NCBI RefSeq assembly: GCF_002154225.1
Contig: NZ_MTSE01000001.1
Span: 744,001-808,000 of the forward strand
Source of the DNA: Hymenobacter crusticola
GTDB taxonomy: Bacteria > Bacteroidota > Bacteroidia > Cytophagales > Hymenobacteraceae
Length of the DNA stretch: 64,000 nt
Reading direction: 5' to 3'
This document shows positions 24,058 through 35,136 of this stretch, one piece after another. Each line of letters begins with the position of its first letter. Position 1 is the first letter of the stretch. The notes beneath the pieces are model-generated. The model did no database searches and was not told where the DNA came from. It saw only the letters and a program-made list of their open reading frames with translations. A program made the position numbers and the translations under genes.

Positions 24058-26226
24058 TTACTGGCGCTGGTAGACGCGCACATAGTCGACCTCGTAGCGG
24101 TTAGGGAAGGTGGTGTTGCCCAACGGCCCGCCGTTGTCGCCGCCCAGAGCTAGGTTTAGCAGAACGTAGTGCGGCTGCTTCATGGGGTTGATGCCGGTGC
24201 CGTCCTGGTTCACGGTTTGGCTCAAGGGCGTTTCGTTCAGCAGCTCATCGTCGAGGTAGAGGCGGATGGCTTCAGCGTCCCAATCCATGCGCCACACGTG
24301 GAATTTCTGGCTCCACTCGGGGTCGGCGAAGGTGGTTAGCGCCTTGGTTTCGCTGTGCCACTTGGCCGTGTAAGGCTTGGCGGTGCCCGAAGCCACGTTG
24401 GCCAGCACCTTGCCTTTGTAGAACTCCATTATGTCGATTTCGCCGTTCGAAGGCCACTGCCCAGCCACACCTAGGGTCCAGAAGGCGGGCCACAGACCGG
24501 GTCGGGTATCGATACGCCCGCGCATCTCGAAGCGGCCGTACTGCCACGCGTGCCGGTCGCGGGTGTTCAGGCTGGCGGCGGTGTAGTCGATGGTGGGACG
24601 GCTGGTTTTCCAATTGGTGCTGCCGGCTCGGTAGTTCGGGTTGGGCCGCTGCTCTTTGCGCGCTTCTATCACGAGCATGCCGTTTTCGCAGCGGGCATTG
24701 TCGGGCTGGTACCATTGCAGCTCGCGGTTGCGCACGAAGCCGTTTTCAAACTGCCAGTTCTTCGGGTCGGGCCGGCCGTCGGTGTCAAACTCATCGGCCC
24801 ACACCAGCTTCCAATCAGCGGCGGGCACCGGAGCCGTGGAAGCCAGCGCGTTGGCGGGCGGGCGGCTGAGGTTGGTAGCCGGCGCCAGCGGGGCCACAAA
24901 ACCGGTAGCAGGCTGGAGTTTAGCCGTTGGTTTCCATTCTAAGATGTAGACGGGCTGCGGGGCTAGGTTCTCCAGCGTTTCGCCGTCGCCTTGGCCGGTG
25001 CGCTGCACAAAGAGGTTCAGTACGCCCTCGTTCTTCCAGCGCTCCGTGTCGTAGCTAGGTTCCCAGTTGCCGACGGTGGTGGTGGTCAAGTCCGTCATGG
25101 TCCACTTACTCTGCTTCAGGTCAGCGCATTGCGCTACTGAGGCGCGGTCCTGGCGCTCGGCGTCGCGAAAGAGTAGGTAGGCGCCCGTTTTGCCTTTCGT
25201 CGTGGCAACCAGCAGTTGCGGCCGCGAAATGGGAATCTTCTTCGTGCCGGCGCCGCTGAGGCTGAAGGGCGTGGTGCGCTGCGACACCTGCGCCGTGCGC
25301 CACTGCTTGCCGTCGAGGTAAATGAGCTGGTACTGCGGCACTTGCGTTCCTTGCGGCCGCCAGTACGTGGCAATATAGGGCGTGCCGGCCGCGTCGGTGG
25401 TGATAGACGTTTGGTTGATCAGTTCACTGTTCTGCGGAATGCGGGCGGCATACTCGGCCGTCTTCTCCGTGATGGGCAGCTGGTAGGTTTCACCGGTGCT
25501 TTTCTGCCAGGTTTTGCCGCCATCAAGGGAGCGGGCGTAGGCCATATCGTGGTTGGAGGCCACGTTCGGCGACTCGCGCCACACCCACGACACGTGAATG
25601 GCGCCCTTCGGGTCGATGCACGCCTGCCAGTAGGCATTGCGCTTGCCTTCCCCGTCGATGAGCACGTCGTGCAGACGGGTCCATTGGTGCGTTTTGGGGC
25701 TGTAGCGATTCAGCACGAGGTTGCCGTTGCCGGAGCTGCCGTCGCGGTACAGAAACAGCAGGTCGCCGTTCGGGAAGCGGTGAAACTCGGGGTAGGTCAC
25801 GTTCTGCTCCCGCTCGCCCACCATCGGCTGCAACGGGCCTAGCTCCAAGGAGCCGGGCGCTTTGCTGCGGCAATAATGCAACGGGTTGCCGTGGTGGTCA
25901 AACGACAGATGAAGGTAGCCAGCCCCGTCCACCATCAGGCTAATGACGTTGTGGGCGTCCTTTACATGGCCTTGATACTGCGTGCGTTGCACCTGCCACG
26001 CCCCGGCCGGCAAGTGCCGCTTGGCCAGCACCACGTAGCCCGTGGAGTCGTAGTACGCCGTGTACTGCTCCTTCTGGTGCGTCACCACTGAGTTCTTACG
26101 AAACACGGCCCCGTTGACGTTATTCTTCGCCCAACCTAGGCCCACCGGCGTTTGGGCGTGAGCGGGTTCGGTGAGAAGAAGGCCGCCGACTAATAGGCCC
26201 AGTAGACAGGAGGAATACTTTAGCAT
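24058..26226 (-). CDS. BNR_4 beta-propeller fused to a GH16 glycosidase
   Basis: A 722-residue secreted protein with a signal peptide (SSCLLGLLVGGLLLTEPAHAQ). Residues ~30-400 are a BNR_4 seven-bladed propeller (LHLSFDHHGNPLHYCRS, NVTYPEFHRFPNGDLLFLYRDGSSGNGNL, HVSWVWRESPNVASNHDMAYARSLDGGKTW). This fold is shared, as I recall, by ulvan lyases PL24/PL25 and by GH145/PL42 enzymes acting on rhamnose-glucuronate linkages. Residues ~465-722 are GH16: DWKLVWADEFD, GRFEMRGRIDTRPGLWPAFWTLG and the catalytic NGEIDIMEF (nucleophile and acid/base Glu about 593 and 598). GH16 cleaves beta-glucans or beta-galactans. The fusion would pair side-chain release with backbone cutting. It is the last gene of the minus-strand carbohydrate arm. 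Confidence 0.85.
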   Translation of the reverse strand: MLKYSSCLLGLLVGGLLLTEPAHAQTPVGLGWAKNNVNGAVFRKNSVVTHQKEQYTAYYDSTGYVVLAKRHLPAGAWQVQRTQYQGHVKDAHNVISLMVDGAGYLHLSFDHHGNPLHYCRSKAPGSLELGPLQPMVGEREQNVTYPEFHRFPNGDLLFLYRDGSSGNGNLVLNRYSPKTHQWTRLHDVLIDGEGKRNAYWQACIDPKGAIHVSWVWRESPNVASNHDMAYARSLDGGKTWQKSTGETYQLPITEKTAEYAARIPQNSELINQTSITTDAAGTPYIATYWRPQGTQVPQYQLIYLDGKQWRTAQVSQRTTPFSLSGAGTKKIPISRPQLLVATTKGKTGAYLLFRDAERQDRASVAQCADLKQSKWTMTDLTTTTVGNWEPSYDTERWKNEGVLNLFVQRTGQGDGETLENLAPQPVYILEWKPTAKLQPATGFVAPLAPATNLSRPPANALASTAPVPAADWKLVWADEFDTDGRPDPKNWQFENGFVRNRELQWYQPDNARCENGMLVIEARKEQRPNPNYRAGSTNWKTSRPTIDYTAASLNTRDRHAWQYGRFEMRGRIDTRPGLWPAFWTLGVAGQWPSNGEIDIMEFYKGKVLANVASGTAKPYTAKWHSETKALTTFADPEWSQKFHVWRMDWDAEAIRLYLDDELLNETPLSQTVNQDGTGINPMKQPHYVLLNLALGGDNGGPLGNTTFPNRYEVDYVRVYQRQ

Positions 26227-26247
26227 GATGGTTTAATAGCGGGTTCC

Positions 26248-26287
26248 CGCAGAGGTACGCAGAGGATTTCGCAGAGAGACGCAGGGG
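26248..26287. repeat. Four phased CGCAGAGG-type direct repeats
   Basis: CGCAGAGG begins at 26248 and 26258, CGCAGAGA at 26270 and CGCAGGGG at 26280, so the units are 10-12 bases apart, about one helical turn. They lie between the acyltransferase stop and the start of the BNR_4-GH16 gene. Confidence 0.6.
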
Positions 26288-26298
26288 CTGACGTAGGA

Positions 26299-27441
26299 TT
26301 ATGGCTTGGCGAGCACCTTCCGTTTCAGCCATCGCCGAATGGGTTCATCGTAGAACTTCAGGCAGACGTAGGCCAGCACCACGGCGGCCACAAACGTGAG
26401 CAAAGCCACGGGCCATGCCTGCTGAAGCGGCGTTTTATGGTTGCTTACCCAGCCCGTGTAGATGTAAATAAGTGGGTAGTGCGTGATGTAGATGGGGTAC
26501 GAAATGTCGCCGAAGAACTTGCAAAGGCGGGCGGCGCCCGCGCCGGCTATCTTTCCGCTAGCTCCCATCCAAACAATTAGGGGGAAAGCTAGGATGATAC
26601 TCAGCGAATCGTACAAGCCATTCAGCCACAAGTTCTCAGCACCACCTACGCGGGGGAAAGCCAACACCAAGAGCAATAGTAGGCTGCACCACAAAAAAGC
26701 GTTCTTCACGTAGCCTAGGGTGGCTACGCGGGAAAGCAGCAGGCCAGCAAAAAACGGAAACATCATGCGGGTAAAGCCGATGCGCAACTGAGTGGCATCC
26801 AGCGACCAACCACCGATAACGTCGCCCGTGGCGCTGGTTACGGCGTAGTGGATAAGAGCGGCGCCGGCCAGTACGACCAGCACTGAAAGCGCCGTGTTGG
26901 AGAACTTCCGGACGCCGAGCGCATACAGAATGTTGGCGATGTACTCGAAGAATAACGACCAGCCGGGCCCGTCGAGCGGGTGCATTTCCTGCCAGCCCCG
27001 AATGTCCATCGAGATAGGAACCGGAATCAAGGTAAACCCAATGGCCATCACCAGCAGCATCTTCCAGACCGGCACCTCGTGGATGGTGGGCCACAACGCC
27101 GAATCCTGAAAGTAGAAGCACACCGCCCCGACGATCATACCGAGCACCACCATCGGCTGCAACCGAACGAGCCGGGCCTTGAAGAAGTCCTTCACGGTCA
27201 GCTTGTGCCAGCGGTCGTCATAGGCGTAGCCGATTACAAAGCCGGACAGCAGAAAGAAGAAGTCGACGGCTAGGTAGCCGTGGTTGATAAGCTGGTCGAG
27301 GTGGCTGGTGGCGTGCGCCTCGCAGAGGTGAAAGATCACCACCGTGAGCGCCGCAACGCCCCGGAGGCCATCAAGAATGGCGTAATGTGGTTTGGTACCC
27401 AGCGCCGTCGTTTGGGATTCGGCCACTACTTGTGTCTCCAT
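26299..27441 (-). CDS. Acyltransferase family 3 membrane protein (OafA/NodX-like)
   Basis: A 380-residue integral membrane protein with about ten helices. The family start HYAILDGLRGVAALTVVIFHLCEAH contains the conserved catalytic-type His after VVIF, followed by INHGYLAVDFFFLLSGFVIGYAYDDRW with the FF-x-LSGF motif, and then KARLVRLQPMVVLG. It ends with a basic tail (PIRRWLKRKVLAKP). Such enzymes O-acetylate or acylate extracellular glycans and lipids. Its place between two secreted polysaccharide-degrading enzymes is odd for a degradation locus; it may modify a surface glycan or be unrelated. Confidence 0.9.
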   Translation of the reverse strand: METQVVAESQTTALGTKPHYAILDGLRGVAALTVVIFHLCEAHATSHLDQLINHGYLAVDFFFLLSGFVIGYAYDDRWHKLTVKDFFKARLVRLQPMVVLGMIVGAVCFYFQDSALWPTIHEVPVWKMLLVMAIGFTLIPVPISMDIRGWQEMHPLDGPGWSLFFEYIANILYALGVRKFSNTALSVLVVLAGAALIHYAVTSATGDVIGGWSLDATQLRIGFTRMMFPFFAGLLLSRVATLGYVKNAFLWCSLLLLLVLAFPRVGGAENLWLNGLYDSLSIILAFPLIVWMGASGKIAGAGAARLCKFFGDISYPIYITHYPLIYIYTGWVSNHKTPLQQAWPVALLTFVAAVVLAYVCLKFYDEPIRRWLKRKVLAKP

Positions 27442-27534
27442 TCGCTAGCTCAGAAAGGGTGGGATGAGTTTATGATAACGCAAGAGCGGCCTAGGCTCCT
27501 CGGCACAGCCGCGAACCAGTAGTCGTTTGAAAGG

Positions 27535-28209
27535 CTAGTTGAGGGCCATCCCCCGTAGCATAATAGTTCCAGGTGGGTGCGGCGGGCTCGGTTTGGGCAG
27601 CCTGACGCTAATAGCCACCACGGTGGTGCCGCCGACCGCATCGGTCCGCGTTACCTTGGTTTCCCCGATAGCCTCCACAGCGATGCGCAAGCTAGGGTCT
27701 GCTACCGGCATGTCATTCAGCTTGTAAGTGATTGGGCCTGATAGGCCTAGTTCTTTTCCTAGGTCTGCGAGCGAGCGGCTCTTTAGCTTCTTCTTTTGCT
27801 TGAGCGTGATATCGATAATGCCGTTCGTGGCCAAGTTACGCCACTGTCGCGGGGCATCCTTGCCTCTGTACACCATCAATTTTTCGATGTCATTGGGCTG
27901 AATGCCTGAGAAATCAGGCGCAATGATAAGCTCACCCTCTAAGAGATAAAGCGGCTGGGGCCGCGCAATAGTTACCTGCGCCACGCCAGAGGAAGGAGAA
28001 GCTGGCTGGGTCGTCGTACTAGCAGGAAGTTGCACACCTGATTTCCAGTCGGAATGCTCCAGGCTAGGGCTAGGTTGAGGGAGCTGCAAGTGCGGCTGCA
28101 CCGGCGTAAGCGGCTCAACGGGCATACGCTGGGCCCTACTGAGTTGGCTAATGCAGCAGCCTAGCGCCAGACCCAGTAATGCCTTCGAAATCAGGGAATA
28201 GTTCATCAT
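27535..28209 (-). CDS. Secreted protein with TonB-plug-like segment, unknown
   Basis: A 224-residue protein with a signal peptide (ISKALLGLALGCCISQLSRAQ), a Pro/Gln-rich linker (residues ~28-75) and a middle region (PDFSGIQPNDIEKLMVYRGKDAPRQWRNLATNGIIDITLKQKK) that resembles the plug motif of TonB-dependent receptors (DIE-x-L-x-V-x-x-G followed by NGIIDITLK). The rest (DMPVADPSLRIAVEAIGETKVTRTDAVGGTTVVAISVRLP) is predicted beta. There is no barrel. It may be a small relative of plug-domain proteins that bind TonB systems; this is only a resemblance. The GH2 terminator lies just upstream. Confidence 0.55.
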   Translation of the reverse strand: MMNYSLISKALLGLALGCCISQLSRAQRMPVEPLTPVQPHLQLPQPSPSLEHSDWKSGVQLPASTTTQPASPSSGVAQVTIARPQPLYLLEGELIIAPDFSGIQPNDIEKLMVYRGKDAPRQWRNLATNGIIDITLKQKKKLKSRSLADLGKELGLSGPITYKLNDMPVADPSLRIAVEAIGETKVTRTDAVGGTTVVAISVRLPKPSPPHPPGTIMLRGMALN

Positions 28210-28221
28210 TCAGCTATAGTA

Positions 28222-28260
28222 AAAAGCCTTTCTTCGGGTGTGCCCCAAAGAAAGGCTTTA
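28222..28260 (-). terminator. Intrinsic terminator of the GH2 gene
   Basis: AAAGCCTTTCTT (28223-28234) and AAGAAAGGCTTT (28248-28259) are perfect complements around a 13-base loop. Read on the minus strand the stem is followed by TTTTTACT. It sits five bases beyond the GH2 stop codon. Confidence 0.9.
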
Positions 28261-28264
28261 ATCC

Positions 28265-31504
<3,240 letters not shown>

Positions 31505-31688
31505 CTACTTAACCCTGTGTGCCCGCATGGGGGACATTTTCAGAGAATGGCAGGTGCGTATTCGTCGGCTAAGGACCTAGGTCTTGAACCAAGGTTGCTG
31601 CCCCAAGGAAAAGATAAAACGCACGCGACTAGCACGAAAGGAGGCCGACGTAACGAACTTGAATAACCGGACGCTCCACAAAAAGCAC

Positions 31689-31794
31689 GTCATTTCGACC
31701 AGCGGGAGAAATCTCGCATGCTGTCGTTAGGCTGTGAATTTGGTGATTAGAAGTTAGTGCTGCCTGCGAGATTTCTCCCGCTGGTCGAAATGAC
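31689..31794. repeat. 106-bp palindromic element with 30-bp perfect arms
   Basis: Two 30-base arms, beginning GTCATTTCGACCAGCGGGAG, are perfect complements around a 46-base loop. It lies in the 450-base gap between the TlpA-like gene and the GH2 gene start; the rest of that gap shows no gene. The shape is that of a REP/MITE-like dispersed element. It could also act as a transcription barrier. Confidence 0.8.
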
Positions 31795-31891
31795 TGCCTA
31801 ACGAGATGGATGCTTGGCTACTGTGCTATAAGCGGAAAATGCATTTGTGCTTGGGTGCCGAGCTAGGGAACAGCTATTCTCTTATGCTTTG

Positions 31892-33379
31892 CTACCGACC
31901 TAGGTAGGTTGTCACGTACGTTTTGAGGTCGGGGTCGTCGGGGCGGGGGGCTTCGGCGTAGCGCATGATGCCATACTTATCCAGCAGGATGTAGCGCGGA
32001 ATACTCGTCACGGCAAAGCGCTTCAGGAACTGCGCGGTTTTGTGGCTGGTGAAGCGGTAGTGCGGCGCCGTTTTGGGCAGGTACTGCGCCGTGGTGCGCT
32101 GCCAGTCCTGGTGGTCGTCGTCGATGGAAAGGTAGAGGAAGACCACTTCCTTGCCGTGGTAGTACTGCCGGAGCGCCGCCGAAGCAGGCATTTCCATGAT
32201 GCAAGGCGCGCACCAGCTCGCCCAAAAATCGAGGTAGATGACCTTGCCACGGTGCTCGGCCAACAGTTGGGCGAGGGTAATCTTCTGCCCGGTGGTGCTG
32301 ATGAGCGTGTCGGTGCGGGCAAACTGCTGGTCGGGCATGATCAGGGTCTGCTTGTCCTGGTTGGTGAGGCGGCGCACGAAGCGGCTCTCCGGCATCATCC
32401 AGGTGCGGTAATCTTTGAGCAAGTGGGGCTGGGGCCGGCGTATGGCTTTGGCATCGTCTAAGAGCCAGAAAGCGGCCCATTCTTTTTGGTTGCCTATGTA
32501 CTGGCGCTTGATCAAGGCGTACTGCGCGCCAAAGGTGGCCGGTTTGCCCTGAGCCAGAGCTAGGTACACCGTGAAACCGAGGGCTGCGTAAACCCTATTC
32601 TCTGAAACGGTCAACGGCAACGACTGTACGTAGCGCAGCCGCCGGAACTGCGCCAGCACCGAATCCTGGTACGCGACTGGGAAGGTCTTGACGGCGCCCG
32701 GTGCTTTGTACTGCCGCAGTGAGTTAGGTATGCCGGCCGTTGTGGCATAATACAGCTCCTGGTAGCTATTGCCCCGCAGCAAGAAAAGCAACGTTTGGAG
32801 GCGCAGCTCGCGGGTAATCGCCTGCACGACCATTGGCCGCACGTCGGGTGTGGTGCGCAGCTCGGCCAGCAGTCCATCGGTGCGTTGCCGCTCATCCTGC
32901 CACAGGCACATAAATTCGGCAAAAGTCCGCGGCATATCCTGCGCGAAACCTAGGTGCACAAAATTCCAGGGCTCTAGGCTGATGGCATTGTGCCAAAGGC
33001 GTTCGTAGAACTTCAACTCGGCCGCATACTTACCCGAAAAGCTGTACGTGTTCGTGGCTTCCTCCTGCCGGACAGATACTACGTCGCCGGGCCAGAGCAG
33101 CAGTGCCGGTTTCGGCTCTGTAATCCGGTCGCTGCGGTGCGCAATCCGGAGGCGGATCTGATCGAAGGAGTGTTCGTCAAAAACAATGCGGAGCGTGTCG
33201 CCGGGCCTCACGTACTTCTCCTTGTGGTGAGCCAGAATATCCGTGTAGTAAAATAGGATCGGCTTTTCTGTAGAGGCGCTTTGGTTGATAACAAAGGCCT
33301 GTCGGCGCTGGGCATAGCTGCTAACTGCGGTGGCCGCCAACACAAGTACAGCTAAGAGGATCTTGTAGATAACGCGCAT
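31892..33379 (-). CDS. TlpA-like thioredoxin-fold protein, periplasmic
   Basis: A 495-residue protein with a signal peptide (ILLAVLVLAATAVSSYAQ). The N-terminal ~330 residues form a beta-rich domain and then a helical, aromatic-rich domain typical of Bacteroidota TlpA-disulphide-reductase-like proteins. The C-terminal ~150 residues are a thioredoxin fold with VIYLDFWASWCAPCIMEMPASAALRQYY (active-site Cys-Ala-Pro-Cys) and ending VTSIPRYILLDKYG with the cis-Pro segment. Such proteins reduce disulphides in exported proteins. Its position in a carbohydrate locus may reflect folding of its many secreted enzymes. It precedes the GH2 gene on the same strand but with a 450-base gap. Confidence 0.88.
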   Translation of the reverse strand: MRVIYKILLAVLVLAATAVSSYAQRRQAFVINQSASTEKPILFYYTDILAHHKEKYVRPGDTLRIVFDEHSFDQIRLRIAHRSDRITEPKPALLLWPGDVVSVRQEEATNTYSFSGKYAAELKFYERLWHNAISLEPWNFVHLGFAQDMPRTFAEFMCLWQDERQRTDGLLAELRTTPDVRPMVVQAITRELRLQTLLFLLRGNSYQELYYATTAGIPNSLRQYKAPGAVKTFPVAYQDSVLAQFRRLRYVQSLPLTVSENRVYAALGFTVYLALAQGKPATFGAQYALIKRQYIGNQKEWAAFWLLDDAKAIRRPQPHLLKDYRTWMMPESRFVRRLTNQDKQTLIMPDQQFARTDTLISTTGQKITLAQLLAEHRGKVIYLDFWASWCAPCIMEMPASAALRQYYHGKEVVFLYLSIDDDHQDWQRTTAQYLPKTAPHYRFTSHKTAQFLKRFAVTSIPRYILLDKYGIMRYAEAPRPDDPDLKTYVTTYLGR

Positions 33380-33448
33380 AAAACACTCCTGTTAATAGGT
33401 GAAAATCAATGCGGTATCTAGGATGCGTGAACAAAAATCTAAAGAAAC

Positions 33449-33609
33449 GTTATGCTGAGCTTGCCGAAGCATCTCTCTCGCTTCGTTGCTCATTTTGGGA
33501 TGATCGTTCAATAGCCCAGGGTTTAAACCCTGGGCTACGGAGCGGACTCACACTCGCACTGTAGCCTTGCAACGGAGCGGGAGAGATGCTTCGGCAAGCT
33601 CAGCATGAC
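33449..33609. repeat. 161-bp composite inverted repeat with nested palindrome
   Basis: Outer 41-base arms (left 33449-33489, right 33569-33609) differ at three positions and include GCTTGCCGAAGCATCTCT and its complement. A separate 26-bp perfect palindrome (33512-33537, built on GCCCAGGG and CCCTGGGC around TTTAAA) sits in the loop. The gap 33380-33783 has no gene, only this element and a terminator. A solitary copy of the right arm occurs at 54542-54582. Confidence 0.8.
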
Positions 33610-33695
33610 CCTCATTTTAAGGCTCCAAGCGTCGTATTTAGATAACTGTTCACAGGCTCCGATATAAGCTAGCCTTGAGTTCAGAGGAAATGACA

Positions 33696-33737
33696 AAAGC
33701 TAGGCACCTACCGCTATTGCAGTAGATGCCTAGCTTT
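33696..33737 (-). terminator. Intrinsic terminator of the GH105 gene
   Basis: AAAGCTAGGCA (33696-33706) and TGCCTAGCTTT (33727-33737) are perfect 11-bp arms, and on the minus strand T-rich DNA follows (TTTTGTCA). It lies 47 bases beyond the GH105 stop codon. Confidence 0.8.
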
Positions 33738-33783
33738 CTCGTTTTCCATAGGCTAGCCTGAAATTTTTACTGGCAAGCCGTTG

Positions 33784-34938
33784 CTAGCGTTTGCTGGTGT
33801 AGCGGTACATCTCGCTGGATGCCAGCAGGAAAGCGCCCACGCCGAAGTTCGAGGTAGAGTTTTTATCGACTACCTGGCCGGGAATGGCTTTCTCGCCGAT
33901 GGGCTGCACGTAGCCGACGGCGCCGTCGGGCTGGAGGGCAGTGGTGGTGAGGTACTGCCAGCCTTTCAGGGCTGTGGGCAGGTACTCTTTTGCGTCCAGC
34001 ACGCCGCTGTTGATGCCCCACAGGTAGGCGAAGGTGTTGAAGGCGGTGCCGCTGGTTTCGGGGCCGGGAGCGTGCTGCGGGTCCAGCAAGCTGCGCGTCC
34101 AGTACCCGTCGGCTTGCTGGGCTTTTTGAAGGGCGGCGGCTAGGCCGCGGTACTTGGCTAGGTACTCGGCGCGGTGGGCATCGTTCGGGGGAAGGTCTTG
34201 GAGCACTTTGGCCAGGCCGGCAAACACCCACCCGTCGCCGCGCGCCCAAAAGTCCTTCTGGCCGTTCGTCGACTTGTGCTGCGGGTACACGTACTTGGCG
34301 TCGCGGTAGTAAAGACCGGTTTCGGGGTCGTACATGATGCTGTTGGCGTAGCTGAAGTATTCGTACAGCTTCGTGAGGTACAGCGGGTTGCCGGTTACTT
34401 TGTGCAGCTTGGTCATCACCGGCATCACCATGTAGAGGCCATCGGCCCACCACCAGTAGTCGTTTTGATTGGTGCTCATTTCGTACTCCATCACCTCTTT
34501 GGCCCGCGCAATACGCTGAGGCTCTGGCTTCAGGTTGTAGAGGTCGACGTAGGTTTGGAAGCAGATCTGCCAGTCGCCGAACAGCACATAGTCGTCCTTC
34601 TCCCCGTACTTGTACTTCCACTCGGCCTTGTCGTCTGATTTGGCGCCTTTCCACTGGTTGTGCTCCGCCCAGGTTTCGGAGTACTGGCGGTACTTCTCGT
34701 TTTTGGTGACGGCATACGCCGCCATGTTGCCGGTGTGGTAAGCGGCCACATCCCAAAACGCCCGCTGCTGGGGCGCGTTAGTGGCTTGCCAGTGGTCATT
34801 TACCTTGGTAATAATAGCCAGCACCTCCTGCGGCTTGGGTAGGTTGTTTTTACCTAGGTTGGTTTTTGAAGTGGTGCAACCCGCACTCAATAAGGCGAAA
34901 GCTAGGGCGGCGTGTAGGAGGTATCGGATGCTTTTCAT
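33784..34938 (-). CDS. GH105 unsaturated glucuronyl/rhamnogalacturonyl hydrolase, lipoprotein
   Basis: A 384-residue (alpha/alpha)6-barrel enzyme with a lipoprotein signal (LLHAALAFALLSAGC). GH105/GH88 marks: WWWADGLYMVMPVMTKLHKVTGNPLYL with the catalytic-type Asp of ADGLYM, DFWARGDGWVFAGLAKVLQDLP, and YWTRSLLDPQHAPGPETSGTAFNTFAYLWGINSGVL. These enzymes hydrate and remove the unsaturated uronic acid left by a polysaccharide lyase. That fits a lyase-type BNR_4 protein in the same arm. Anchoring by lipid suggests the periplasmic or outer-surface face. A second member (48557-49684) lies in the plus-strand arm. Confidence 0.9.
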   Translation of the reverse strand: MKSIRYLLHAALAFALLSAGCTTSKTNLGKNNLPKPQEVLAIITKVNDHWQATNAPQQRAFWDVAAYHTGNMAAYAVTKNEKYRQYSETWAEHNQWKGAKSDDKAEWKYKYGEKDDYVLFGDWQICFQTYVDLYNLKPEPQRIARAKEVMEYEMSTNQNDYWWWADGLYMVMPVMTKLHKVTGNPLYLTKLYEYFSYANSIMYDPETGLYYRDAKYVYPQHKSTNGQKDFWARGDGWVFAGLAKVLQDLPPNDAHRAEYLAKYRGLAAALQKAQQADGYWTRSLLDPQHAPGPETSGTAFNTFAYLWGINSGVLDAKEYLPTALKGWQYLTTTALQPDGAVGYVQPIGEKAIPGQVVDKNSTSNFGVGAFLLASSEMYRYTSKR

Positions 34939-34995
34939 GAAATGAGCTAAGAGTATCGTCTGTCATGCTCGCTTCGTTGCAGACGCTGGCACAAT

Positions 34996-35098
34996 GTAGA
35001 GACGCGACACTTCGCGTCTCCTCGTTGCGGATGTTGTTTACCTAGGTCATTCTAGGTTGAATCGTTCAACGCTGAGACGCGAAGTGTCGCGTCTCTAC
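34996..35098. repeat. Dispersed ~102-bp inverted-repeat element, copy 1
   Basis: Begins GTAGAGACGCGACACTTCGC and ends with its complement. The loop contains CGTTGCGGATGTTGTTTACC, CCTAGGTC and TCGTTCAACG, words shared with copies at 52198 and 54425, so the whole unit is repeated and not just the arms. It fills the gap between the GH105 and GH43 genes. Confidence 0.85.
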
Positions 35099-35136
35099 TT
35101 GTTCAAGAAGGCGTTGCCATGATCCGCCGCTAAAAG

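Noticed and set aside
31689..31794. Bidirectional terminator between the TlpA-like and GH2 genes
   Set aside because: The two genes are on the same strand and the arms are 30 bp without a T-run, so a dispersed repeat explains it better.
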